Below, one piece after another: positions 32,348-41,269 of a stretch of DNA of 64,000 nucleotides. A program made the translations under genes and the position numbers. The stretch covers positions 62,001-126,000 of the forward strand of contig NZ_JAGYKG010000002.1 in the NCBI RefSeq assembly GCF_018401815.1. The letters are read 5' to 3'. The notes under the pieces are model-generated. The model had not been told where the DNA came from and did no database searches. It saw only the letters and a list, made by a program, of their open reading frames with translations. Each line of letters starts with the position of its first letter. Positions within the stretch are counted from its first letter, which is position 1. The DNA comes from Nonlabens sp. (GTDB taxonomy: Bacteria; Bacteroidota; Bacteroidia; Flavobacteriales; Flavobacteriaceae).

Positions 32348-34060
32348 TTATCCAAATAGCATTCCTGCTATCGCGGCTGTAAGCAGTGATGCGCAAGTTC
32401 CTCCGATAAGTGCCTTAATACCAAAAGCAGCTAAGGTTTTACGTTGTCCTGGAGCTAGGACACCTATCCCACCTATTTGTATTCCAATTGAGGCAAAGTT
32501 TGCAAATCCGCAAAGAGCATAAGTGGCTATAATAATCGATTTAGGATGCATTATTTTACCCGCTTCCTTAAGGTCCTTAAGAGATCCGTATGCAATGAAT
32601 TCATTGAGGATGGTTTTCTCTCCTAAAAGTTGTCCCACTAAAACAATATCATCTGTGTGAACACCTATCACCCATGCAACAGGTGCAAAGAGGTTCCCTA
32701 AAATGTATTGCATAGAAAAACCGTCGTACCTGCCATTACTATAAGATTCTATGATGTTGTTTAAGCCAGTATATTCGCCTATTACATCCTTTAATCCAAA
32801 ATTCAATACAGCGATTAATGCCGTAAAAACAAGTAGCATGGCGCCTACATTTACAGCCAGTTTCAATCCATCTGTGGTACCACGCGAAATGGCATCTAAC
32901 AGATTACTCCCTATTTTATCCTTAGAAACTTTAAGAGATCTGTCAATTTTAGTTTTGTTTTCTTCTGGATAAAGCATTTTTGCTATCACGATTGCTGCAG
33001 GAGCACTCATTATTGATGCGGTAAGTAAGTGTTTGGTAAACAATATTTGCTGAGCTTCGCTTTCGCCTCCTAAAAACCCTATAAATGCAGCGAGTACACC
33101 ACCAGCAATAGTCGCCATTCCGCCTACCATAAGACATAGCATTTCTGATTTTGTCATTTTTTCTAGATAAGGCTTGACCACTAGAGGCGCTTCTGTCTGT
33201 CCAATAAAAATGTTTGCCGCAGCAGCAAGTGATTCTGCACCACTTAATCGCATGGTTTTACTCATGATCCACGCCAGAACATAAACTACCTTTTGAAGGA
33301 TTCCTAGGTAGTATAATACAGAAGTAAAAGCTGAAAAGAAAACAATAGTTGGGAGTACTTTAAAAGCAAATACATAACCCCAATTTCCACTAGTGTCTAT
33401 AAAATTACCAAAAACAAACTCTGCTCCAGCTTCACTGACAGCAAGGAACCTGACTACACCAGTTGAAATGGCATCAAAAATATAAGCGACACTCTCAAAT
33501 TTAAGAACAGAAACAGCAAAAACAACTTGTAACGTAATGCCTACTAAAACCAAACGCCAGTCGATCTTCCTTTTATTCTTACTCAATATAAAACAAAGTC
33601 CTAATATAAAAAGGATCCCTAGTAATCCTCTATAAAAGCTTTGAAAGCTGAAGCCTAACTCGTTAGATATTTCCACGTTAGAAGAGATCATCTTTTTCTT
33701 GATTAAAAAAGTGTAGGCAACTCTATTGTTTTTTAAGATCAAGCTATCCCCATTTACCTTTTCGAGATCAAACTGTTTCAGTTCTATTTCTGGTTCACTT
33801 GGATAAAGAGCGATAAAGTCTCCCTGTAAAATAAACCTTCCCTTAGAATTGAGGCTATCTACTCCAGTGTAGTACTTGTAATTCTGTTTATTAAAGGAAA
33901 TACTGTCTAGCTGGTGTGCTGTTATTTCGGAAAGATCATCTGCCTTAGCTGAGTGGAGCACCCAGGATCCTTCTATAAGTGTATTATCTTGAGCTTTTGC
34001 CAAAAATGAAAAGCCGATAAAAGTTAAGGCAATAAAAAGTCTGGACAGAAAAGGATTCAT
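32348..34060 (-). CDS. NupC-family concentrative nucleoside transporter with N-terminal periplasmic domain
   Basis: Inner-membrane nucleoside:cation symporter, 570 residues from ATG 34060 (MNPFLSRLFIALTFIGFSFLAKAQ); the longer frame overlaps the upstream nuclease gene. Unusual architecture: a signal peptide, then about 120 residues resembling a small lipocalin-type beta domain (LIEGSWVLHSAKADD, SKGRFILQGDFIALYP), then the transporter core. Core motifs are IFIGQTEAPLVVKPYLEKMTKSE and the GFANFASIGIQIGG region that binds nucleoside and sodium. Standard NupC proteins are near 400 residues and lack the domain. It follows the bifunctional-nuclease gene by 16 bp, suggesting an operon that links nucleic-acid breakdown to nucleoside uptake. 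Confidence 0.88.
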   Translation of the reverse strand: MNPFLSRLFIALTFIGFSFLAKAQDNTLIEGSWVLHSAKADDLSEITAHQLDSISFNKQNYKYYTGVDSLNSKGRFILQGDFIALYPSEPEIELKQFDLEKVNGDSLILKNNRVAYTFLIKKKMISSNVEISNELGFSFQSFYRGLLGILFILGLCFILSKNKRKIDWRLVLVGITLQVVFAVSVLKFESVAYIFDAISTGVVRFLAVSEAGAEFVFGNFIDTSGNWGYVFAFKVLPTIVFFSAFTSVLYYLGILQKVVYVLAWIMSKTMRLSGAESLAAAANIFIGQTEAPLVVKPYLEKMTKSEMLCLMVGGMATIAGGVLAAFIGFLGGESEAQQILFTKHLLTASIMSAPAAIVIAKMLYPEENKTKIDRSLKVSKDKIGSNLLDAISRGTTDGLKLAVNVGAMLLVFTALIAVLNFGLKDVIGEYTGLNNIIESYSNGRYDGFSMQYILGNLFAPVAWVIGVHTDDIVLVGQLLGEKTILNEFIAYGSLKDLKEAGKIMHPKSIIIATYALCGFANFASIGIQIGGIGVLAPGQRKTLAAFGIKALIGGTCASLLTAAIAGMLFG

Positions 34061-34076
34061 ATGTTTTTGAAAAGGG

Positions 34077-34688
34077 TTATCGTTTAGAGATTTCATCTCT
34101 GATTTGTGCTGCCAGTTCGTAGTTTTCATTAGAAACAGCATCGCTCAGCATCTTTTTAAGCTCGGTTAAGGAGAATTTTCCGTAATCATTTGCTTCTTTA
34201 GTGGCTGTGCTGATGAGCTCATCCATCATTTCTTCACTATCTAATTCCCCCATTTCCAGTTCTTTGTCTGGTTTGATGTGTTGTTGGATTCCTGCTTCTT
34301 CTAGAATATTCTCATAGGTAAAAACAGGAGCTTTGAACCTGACTGCCAAAGCGATGGCGTCACTAGTTCGGGCATCAATAATTTCTTCAATCTTATCTCT
34401 TTCACAGATAAGGCTGCTGTAAAAAACACCATCTACTAACTTGTGAATGATCACTTGTTTTACCGTTATGGAAAATCGTTGTGCAAAACTTTTAAATAAA
34501 TCGTGGGTGAGAGGTCGCGGCGGACTCAGCTCTTTTTCTAGTGCTATGGCGATGCTTTGCGCTTCAAAGGCTCCAATGACAATAGGTAATTGCCTAGAAC
34601 CGTCAACTTCTTTGAGAACTAGTGCATAAGCACCATTCTGTGTTTGGCTGTATGAGATGCCGCGTATGTTAAGTCGTTTTAGACTCAT
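34077..34688 (-). CDS. Bifunctional nuclease (BFN) domain protein with UVR motif
   Basis: 203 residues. The N-terminal BFN domain (LNIRGISYSQTQNGAYALVLKE, LPIVIGAFEAQSIAIALE, PRPLTHDLFKSF, DARTSDAIALAVRFKAPVF) is shared with plant and actinobacterial nucleases acting on RNA and DNA. The C-terminal helices LTELKKMLSDAVSNENYELAAQIRDEI form a UVR/UvrB-C motif, a protein-interaction hairpin. It is cytosolic. The same arrangement with UVR tail is usual in Bacteroidota. Encoded directly upstream of the nucleoside transporter. Confidence 0.88.
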   Translation of the reverse strand: MSLKRLNIRGISYSQTQNGAYALVLKEVDGSRQLPIVIGAFEAQSIAIALEKELSPPRPLTHDLFKSFAQRFSITVKQVIIHKLVDGVFYSSLICERDKIEEIIDARTSDAIALAVRFKAPVFTYENILEEAGIQQHIKPDKELEMGELDSEEMMDELISTATKEANDYGKFSLTELKKMLSDAVSNENYELAAQIRDEISKR

Positions 34689-34866
34689 GATTAGTTAATT
34701 GCTAGAAATAGATATCATTAGGCTCTTTACTATTTACTTAAAAAATAGTTTTTCAAGGGAACCTTTAGTAGTCACTCTTGTGGGGGTACCTTGCAAAGCA
34801 AAAACATAGGTTGAACCTGAAATGCTCTATTTTTTTTTTGACTTTAAAAAACCTATGCAAGTTTAT

Positions 34867-34915
34867 AAAAAAAAAGCTGTGCAAAAATGAGGATTTTCTC
34901 CAATTGCACAGCTTT
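34867..34915 (-). terminator. Terminator of etfA
   Basis: 11-bp stem AAAGCTGTGCA / TGCACAGCTTT (34873-34883, 34905-34915) followed by six or more T residues on the minus strand, 37 bp beyond the etfA stop. Confidence 0.85.
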
Positions 34916-34951
34916 AAATTTAGGAAATTCTTAATTAACTTGTAAAGAATT

Positions 34952-35920
34952 TTATGCGTTTAATGCTTTAAAGGCTTTTAATTTTTCAATTAACACAGGA
35001 ACTACTTCAAAAGCATCTCCAACTACACCATAATCGGCCGCCTTAAAGAAAGGTGCTTCTGGGTCGGTATTGATGACTACTTTAATCTTTGAAGAGTTGA
35101 TTCCTGCAAGGTGCTGTATCGCTCCAGAAATACCTATAGCGATGTATAAGTTAGAAGCAACTGGCTTACCAGTCTGTCCTACGTGTTCTCCATGAGGCCT
35201 CCATCCCAAGTCGCTAACTGGTTTTGAACAAGCGGTTGCCGCTCCTAAAACCTCTGCAAGCTCTTCAATCATTCCCCAGTTTTCAGGCCCTTTCATACCG
35301 CGACCTGCGCTCACTACTACTTCAGCATCGGCTATAGTGACTTTATCAATAGCTTTATCTACAGATTGAACCTGAACATTAAAATCAGTATCATTTAAAG
35401 TAGGAGCAAATTCTTGAATAGTACAATCAGTTGCATTTTCTTTAAGGCCATAAGCGTTTTTTGATATTCCTACTAACTTTACCGCTGTAGTAATAGCAGT
35501 ATCGGCAAATGCTTTATTGGTAAAAACAGTTCTTTTTACGGTAAAAGGTTCTGTGGAAGAAGGCAGTTCGGTTACATTAGAAACGTATCCCGCTTGTAAA
35601 TGTACGCTTACTAGAGATCCTAAATACTTAGAATTTGCACTAGAACTGATCACAACTACTTTTGCATTTTCAGCTTTTGCAGCTTGTGCAATAGCGTTGG
35701 CATATGCGGCAGCATTAAATTGTTCTAATTTGGAATCACTTATATTGTGCAACCTACTCACTCCATAAGTTCCTAAATCTCCAGCATCATTTGCATGAAA
35801 AGATATAGCGGCAACATCTGTTCCCATCATATCTGCCACACCTTTTGCATAACTGGCTACTTCATAAGTAGTTTTTTTAAAACTACCGTTTTCTGATTCT
35901 GTGTATACGAGTACGGACAT
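34952..35920 (-). CDS. etfA: Electron transfer flavoprotein alpha subunit
   Basis: 322 residues. ETF accepts electrons from acyl-CoA dehydrogenases and passes them to the quinone pool. The C-terminal FAD-binding domain is complete: [54 protein letters not shown] and [16 protein letters not shown] residues. It lies 177 bp downstream of etfB on the same strand, separated by a perfect 24-bp palindrome, and is followed by its own terminator. Confidence 0.95.
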   Translation of the reverse strand: MSVLVYTESENGSFKKTTYEVASYAKGVADMMGTDVAAISFHANDAGDLGTYGVSRLHNISDSKLEQFNAAAYANAIAQAAKAENAKVVVISSSANSKYLGSLVSVHLQAGYVSNVTELPSSTEPFTVKRTVFTNKAFADTAITTAVKLVGISKNAYGLKENATDCTIQEFAPTLNDTDFNVQVQSVDKAIDKVTIADAEVVVSAGRGMKGPENWGMIEELAEVLGAATACSKPVSDLGWRPHGEHVGQTGKPVASNLYIAIGISGAIQHLAGINSSKIKVVINTDPEAPFFKAADYGVVGDAFEVVPVLIEKLKAFKALNA

Positions 35921-36018
35921 ATATTTTGTTTTTATGTAGCATCCATAAGGAATGTATGCTTACTTGATTTGTTATTAGTTGACTTTTTTACTGCATTTAA
36001 ATGTTAATAGCGTGGTTG

Positions 36019-36042
36019 ATTTCGCTTTCGCGAAAGCGAAAT
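36019..36042. repeat. Iterated palindrome, full 24-bp form
   Basis: ATTTCGCTTTCG-CGAAAGCGAAAT, a perfect 24-bp inverted repeat between etfB and etfA. The core CGCTTTCGCGAAAGCG also occurs at 4131, 7468, 10707, 17183, 18547, 30629, 41074, 48303 and 50149, with one-ended variants at 21549, 38279, 45631, 55744, 59696 and 62924. Confidence 0.95.
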
Positions 36043-36097
36043 ACATCACATGATATCCTACAGAATGGAATCATACTGTATTTTTAATCTTTAGTTA

Positions 36098-36844
36098 TTA
36101 AATCGCTTTTGCTTCGTTGTGAAGCAAATCGATTAATCTGTCAAGGTCTCCTGCATCTACAAGAGTCACCTGCCCTTTAGGAACTGGTTTCGTAAAAGAA
36201 ATGCTATTCGTTTCGGTAGTAGCATCTGTTGAAGGTACTACGGTTAAAGGTTTTTTACGTGCCATCATAATTCCACGCATATTAGGAATTCTCAAATCAC
36301 TTTCTTCAACAAGACCTTTTTGACCGCCTATGACAAGAGGAAGATTTACTGTTACCGTTTCTTTACCTCCGTCGATTTCACGTATGGCAGTGGCCTTAGA
36401 GCCATCTATTTCAAGAGAGATACAAGTGTTTACAAAACTAGCACCAGTCATTGCTGCGATCATTCCTGGAACCATTCCACCATTATAATCTATGGATTCT
36501 CGACCAGCAATGATCAGGTCATAGCCGCCATCTTTTACAACAGCACTTAATTGCCTGGCAACTTGATAACCGTCGGTAGCTACAGCGTCCACCCTAATAG
36601 CCGCATCGGCTCCTATCGCTAATGCTTTTCTCAAGGTAGGCTCTACTTCAGCGCCTCCTACAGAAACTACATCCACACTTGCTCCTTGCTTTTCTTGGAA
36701 CCACATAGCGCGAGTGAGACCAAATTCATCATTTGGATTGATCACAAATTGAACACCACTGGTGTCGAATTGTGTATCGTTATCTGTAAAATTGATTTTT
36801 GAAGTGGTATCTGGCACATGGCTGATACATACTAATATCTTCAT
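36098..36844 (-). CDS. etfB: Electron transfer flavoprotein beta subunit
   Basis: 248 residues. MKILVCISHVPDTTSKINF at the start, VINPNDEFGLTRAMWFQE, the AMP-binding loop DGGYDLIIAGRESIDYNGGMVPGM and the recognition loop RIPNMRGIMMARKKPLTVV are diagnostic of EtfB. Pairs with EtfA encoded next. There is no ETF:quinone oxidoreductase in the window. Upstream, TTG, 17 nt and TAATTTCG may be a weak promoter. Confidence 0.95.
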   Translation of the reverse strand: MKILVCISHVPDTTSKINFTDNDTQFDTSGVQFVINPNDEFGLTRAMWFQEKQGASVDVVSVGGAEVEPTLRKALAIGADAAIRVDAVATDGYQVARQLSAVVKDGGYDLIIAGRESIDYNGGMVPGMIAAMTGASFVNTCISLEIDGSKATAIREIDGGKETVTVNLPLVIGGQKGLVEESDLRIPNMRGIMMARKKPLTVVPSTDATTETNSISFTKPVPKGQVTLVDAGDLDRLIDLLHNEAKAI

Positions 36845-37136
36845 ATTTTATAGTGTTTAATGTCTTATTCAATCGTTTGCGAAATTACATAAAAAACAAC
36901 TAATCAACTATGCATGCATAATAAAATTTTGTTTCATCTTTTAGGTCTTAATGCTTTTTAGTAATTTTTATAAGCGTTGAAACCTCAGTGTTTCTTGGGT
37001 TTTAAAGTGATAGCTTTAAATTTACATGTTCCTAGTAGGTAATAAAGATATTTTTTAGCCTAAAATTATCGCATACTAAGCTTAGGTAAGTTATTTTTGT
37101 TTTCTTGAAATTTGATCACATCCATATCCCATAAAT

Positions 37137-38117
37137 ATGAAGACAATACAATTCCGCGAGGCAATTTGCGAAGCGATGAGTGAAGAAATGAGACGCGACG
37201 AGACTATTTACCTGATGGGTGAAGAAGTTGCAGAATATAACGGAGCCTATAAAGCTTCTAAAGGAATGTTAGAAGAGTTTGGCGCTAAACGAGTTATTGA
37301 CACGCCTATTGCCGAGCTTGGATTTGCTGGTGTAGCCATTGGCTCTACGATGACAGGTAACCGACCTATAGTAGAATACATGACTTTTAACTTTTCTCTA
37401 GTAGGTATTGACCAGATCATTAATAACGCTGCAAAAATACGTCAGATGTCTGGTGGCCAATTTAAATGTCCTATCGTTTTCCGAGGTCCTACAGCAAGTG
37501 CTGGACAACTTGCAGCGACGCATTCCCAAGCTTTTGAAAACTGGTTTGCTAACACTCCGGGTCTTAAAGTAATCGTACCTTCTAATCCATATGACGCTAA
37601 AGGGCTTCTCAAAGCCGCAATACGAGACGATGATCCAGTTATTTTTATGGAATCCGAACAAATGTACGGTGATAAAGGGGAGGTTCCAGAAGGGGAATAC
37701 GTTTTGCCTATAGGAGTTGCAGAGATCAAGAGAGAAGGGACAGATGTCACTATAGTCTCTTTTGGAAAGATTATCAAAGAAGCCTACAAAGCTGCCGAAG
37801 AATTAGAGAAAGAAGGGATTTCCTGTGAAATTATCGATTTAAGAACGGTGCGTCCTTATGATAAGGAAGCGATCTTGAAGTCGGTTAAGAAAACCAATCG
37901 ATTGGTAATTCTTGAAGAGGCATGGCCATTTGGTAACGTATCTACTGAAATTTCTCACATGGTACAGGCAGAGGCCTTTGATTACCTTGATGCTCCTATT
38001 TATAAAATCAATACTCAAGATACTCCAGCGCCTTATTCTCCGGCCCTATTTGCAGAGTGGTTGCCTAACTATCAAGATGTAATAGATGGAGTAAAGAAAG
38101 TAATGTACAAGAAGTAA
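37137..38117 (+). CDS. pdhB: Pyruvate dehydrogenase E1 component, beta subunit
   Basis: 326 residues, thiamine-diphosphate-dependent transketolase-like subunit that with E1-alpha decarboxylates pyruvate. KTIQFREAICEAMSEEMRRDETIYLMGEEV, DTPIAELGFAGVAIG, MTFNFSLVGIDQIINNAAK and LRTVRPYDKEAILKSVKKT are typical. The alpha subunit and E2 are not in the window, in keeping with a split pdhB locus in Flavobacteriia. Closely related 2-oxoacid E1-beta proteins cannot be fully excluded. A strong terminator follows. Confidence 0.9.
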   Translation: MKTIQFREAICEAMSEEMRRDETIYLMGEEVAEYNGAYKASKGMLEEFGAKRVIDTPIAELGFAGVAIGSTMTGNRPIVEYMTFNFSLVGIDQIINNAAKIRQMSGGQFKCPIVFRGPTASAGQLAATHSQAFENWFANTPGLKVIVPSNPYDAKGLLKAAIRDDDPVIFMESEQMYGDKGEVPEGEYVLPIGVAEIKREGTDVTIVSFGKIIKEAYKAAEELEKEGISCEIIDLRTVRPYDKEAILKSVKKTNRLVILEEAWPFGNVSTEISHMVQAEAFDYLDAPIYKINTQDTPAPYSPALFAEWLPNYQDVIDGVKKVMYKK

Positions 38118-38140
38118 TTATTTTTATTTAACCTAATTTA

Positions 38141-38170
38141 AACCCATTTCTCAATGAAATGGGTTTTTTT
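38141..38170 (+). terminator. pdhB terminator
   Basis: Stem AACCCATTTC / GAAATGGGTT, loop TCAAT, seven T residues; 23 bp after the pdhB stop. Confidence 0.92.
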
Positions 38171-38253
38171 GTTCGAAACGAGTAAAGATACTTTTATGCT
38201 TTAAACACTTCTCTTTATTAATAGTAGTTTTATTTTTGATTTTTAATTTGCTC

Positions 38254-40782
38254 ATGAAAAAAAACACAAATACGCACCCTTTCGCGAAAGCGAGACTTCA
38301 ACAAGTCCTATTTACAGGTATTCTTATTTTTACTTTAATAGGGAAGGCTCAGACTAAAGTAGGGGGAGTGATCTATGACAATTTTGGCGCTACGGTACCC
38401 TTTGCAAACGTAGTCTTTCCAGGTTCTAGCGAAGGAACCATCTCTAACGATAACGGAAGGTTCTATTTGCAATCTGAAAACACCTACCAGGAAGTGGAAT
38501 TCTCCTTTGTAGGATATAAAACACAAATCTTAACATTGGATGCAAAGATACATCTAGACCTGAAAATTATCTTGCAAACCGATACGGCGGAATTAGATGC
38601 TGTAATGGTCTATGCAGGTAAAACTTCAAAAAAGAACAATCCTGCGATCGATATTCTGCGTAAGGTATGGGAAAATAGACGTAAAAACGGACTTTCTCAA
38701 TTTAGACAGTATCAGTACGATAAATACGAGAAGCTGGAATTTGACATGAATACCATAGACAGTTCCATGATCAACTCCAAGTTGTTTAAAGGTATGGAGT
38801 TTGTTTTTAATTATGCCGATACCAGTCGTGTTACAGGCAAAACCTATTTGCCCATTTTTATAAACGAATCTCTTTCTAAAGTCTATGGAGATAATGAGAT
38901 CAATACAGAATTAGACGATGTCAACGCAAACAAAAACTCTGGTTTTTCCAACAACCAAACATTGATTGCTTTTGTAAAAGACTTGTATAACGATATTGAT
39001 GTGTATGATCGTTATTTAAAATTCTTTGATAAGAGCTTTACCAGTCCAGTGGGTAAAAGTGGTATTGATACCTATAACTATGTATTAAGAGATACTGCGA
39101 TAGTCGATGGAGTAGAGGCATACAACATTGTGTATTATCCACGTCGTAAGGGGGAGCTCACTTTTAAAGGAGATTTTTGGGTAGCTACAGATTCCTATGC
39201 GATCAAGGAAATCAACATGCAGGCTACCAAAAGCGCCAACATTAACTGGGTAAAAGAAATTTATATTGAGCAAGAGTATGATGTCTTGAATGACAGCTTA
39301 TTTTTAATAACTCGAGATTACTTTTTAAGTGATTTTGCTTTGAATAAAAAGGAGAAATCAAAAGGTATTTATGGAAAGCGCACTACTTTATTTGATAATT
39401 ATCAATTTGACATTGCAAAAGAACCAGATTTTTATAGGCGTAGAGTAAACGATTACAACCCAGAAATCTATGATAGAGATGAGGCATACTGGGACAAAAA
39501 CAGGTTAGAACAACTCAATAAAGATGAGAAGCAAGTGTACACCATGCTGGACACGCTTAAAAAGAATAAGAAATTCAAGCGTCTTTATAATATAGGTACA
39601 GTTCTCGCATCTGGATATTATGAGTTTGACGGCTTTGATTTTGGTCCCATTTTTTCCACTTTCGGATTTAATGATGTAGAAGGGGTGCGTTTGCGTGCTG
39701 GAGGAAGAACTTTCTTTACAGCTAATGATCCATGGAGAATAGAAGGTTACGGGGCCTATGGTTTTAGCGATCAAAAATTCAAATTTGGAATAGGGGGTAA
39801 ATACCTATTAGATAAAAAAAGTAGATTGATCGTAAGCGCGGGGTATCGTGATGATGTAGAACAGCTCGCTGCCAGTCTTACCAGAACAAATGATGTTTTA
39901 GGACGCAGTCTTGCTTCAAGCGCTTTAGTAAGTGCTGGAAACAACGGCAGGCTCTCTAAAATTAAATTAGGAGTAGCAGCTATAAGTTTTGAACCTTTGT
40001 ACAATCTAGAATTTAGATTAGGTGCCAGTTATAGAAAAATTGAAACGGCAAACCCAGGCTTTTTTAGTTTAGATTACTTTGATGTAGATGCTCCAGGAGG
40101 CATAGGTTCAGAAACCAATCAAGCGGAGATAGATTTTTCTATTACCTATAAGCCAGGTCGTAAAACAACTAATTATGGTGTAGATCGTACCATCATTAAT
40201 GATGGTGATTACCCAATACTTTTCTTGAATTATGCCAGAGGTTTTAAAGATCTTTTTAGCAGTAATTTTGATTATGATAAAGCCCAATTTTATTACAGCC
40301 ATCCATTTCAGATCGGGGTTTTTGGAAGATTGACAGCCCGTATAGAAGCAGGGAAAACTTTTGGAGAAGTGCCGCTGGCGTTGCTAGACGTCATTCCAGG
40401 AAACCAGACTTATTTCAATATTCCCGGCTCCTTTAATACCATGAATTTTTACGAGTTTGTCACCGATGAGTACCTTATGGTGAACTTAAATCATAATTTT
40501 AATGGACGTCTTTTTTCACGTATACCGGGCTTAAGAGATTTAAATTTAAGAGAATTAGTAGGGGTGAAAGCCGCCTACGGTCGCATCAGTGATGAGAATA
40601 TAGCATTAAATGCAAGCGGTCTCAATTACCTCGCACCAGAAGATATTTTTTGGGAATACAGCGTTGGCGTAGGAAATATATTTAAAGTATTGCGATTAGA
40701 TGTCAATTTTAGAGGGTGCTATAATTACTTGCCAGATGCCAGACAAATTGCGGTGACGGGTAGTTTTGGTTTTTATTTTTAG
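38254..40782 (+). CDS. DUF5686 outer-membrane protein with carboxypeptidase-like regulatory domain
   Basis: 842 residues from ATG 38254. After a signal region (LQQVLFTGILIFTLIGKAQ) a CarboxypepD_reg-like beta domain (VGGVIYDNFGATVPFANVVFPGSSEG... NDNGRFYL, about 30-110) is followed by the long DUF5686 body, starting near DAVMVYAGKTSKKNNPAIDILRKVWENRRKNGL, ending in repeated amphipathic strands and a terminal aromatic (TGSFGFYF) as for outer-membrane barrels. Bacteroidota usually encode several paralogues; function unknown, often tied to surface polymer handling. A variant palindrome at 38279-38292 falls in the first codons (PFAKAR). Confidence 0.85.
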   Translation: MKKNTNTHPFAKARLQQVLFTGILIFTLIGKAQTKVGGVIYDNFGATVPFANVVFPGSSEGTISNDNGRFYLQSENTYQEVEFSFVGYKTQILTLDAKIHLDLKIILQTDTAELDAVMVYAGKTSKKNNPAIDILRKVWENRRKNGLSQFRQYQYDKYEKLEFDMNTIDSSMINSKLFKGMEFVFNYADTSRVTGKTYLPIFINESLSKVYGDNEINTELDDVNANKNSGFSNNQTLIAFVKDLYNDIDVYDRYLKFFDKSFTSPVGKSGIDTYNYVLRDTAIVDGVEAYNIVYYPRRKGELTFKGDFWVATDSYAIKEINMQATKSANINWVKEIYIEQEYDVLNDSLFLITRDYFLSDFALNKKEKSKGIYGKRTTLFDNYQFDIAKEPDFYRRRVNDYNPEIYDRDEAYWDKNRLEQLNKDEKQVYTMLDTLKKNKKFKRLYNIGTVLASGYYEFDGFDFGPIFSTFGFNDVEGVRLRAGGRTFFTANDPWRIEGYGAYGFSDQKFKFGIGGKYLLDKKSRLIVSAGYRDDVEQLAASLTRTNDVLGRSLASSALVSAGNNGRLSKIKLGVAAISFEPLYNLEFRLGASYRKIETANPGFFSLDYFDVDAPGGIGSETNQAEIDFSITYKPGRKTTNYGVDRTIINDGDYPILFLNYARGFKDLFSSNFDYDKAQFYYSHPFQIGVFGRLTARIEAGKTFGEVPLALLDVIPGNQTYFNIPGSFNTMNFYEFVTDEYLMVNLNHNFNGRLFSRIPGLRDLNLRELVGVKAAYGRISDENIALNASGLNYLAPEDIFWEYSVGVGNIFKVLRLDVNFRGCYNYLPDARQIAVTGSFGFYF

Positions 40783-41269
40783 AAACGCATTCAAACAGCA
40801 TCTATACATGGATAGGTCATGCCTCTGCAGAGCGGTATCGGCTGGAAACTATTTCAAAAGCACATTTACTTCCTTATAGCTATTTTTTATAGTTTAAATC
40901 TAGCCTCTCAATTAGTTCCAGACGATGCCAACACAAATAATAGGCATGTCGAAACTCAGTTGTTTTTATCAAAATAATTTCAAAAACCAACAGGTCAAGT
41001 TGTGGTCTCGGCATGTTGAGTTGGTACAGATGAATCTAGAAATCGTGATTGATCATCTGTTTTAAAGGTTATCCGCTTTCGCGAAAGCGGAATCACATCA
41101 ATTTTTAAACACACTTATAATTAATCAAATCGCAGTTTATGCTGATGGTAGTTGTTGGATGCATACCTTCCATAACACCTATTTTTCTGGTTCGAACTAT
41201 CGGAATCGTTTTCTTAGCATTATTTTACTACTTTAGCGAGATTTAAAAAACCAAATACCAATTTTATTT
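40783..41269. other. Intergenic region before the membrane pyrophosphatase
   Basis: 487 bp without a gene. It has one iterated palindrome (41074-41089) and a fragment GCCTCTGCAGAGCGG near 40822 similar to the second palindrome of the ~270-bp repeat. Two short similar strings, GGCATGTCGAAACTCAGTTG and GGCATGTTGAGTTGG, lie near 40942 and 41009. I see no clear promoter or RNA gene. Confidence 0.5.
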
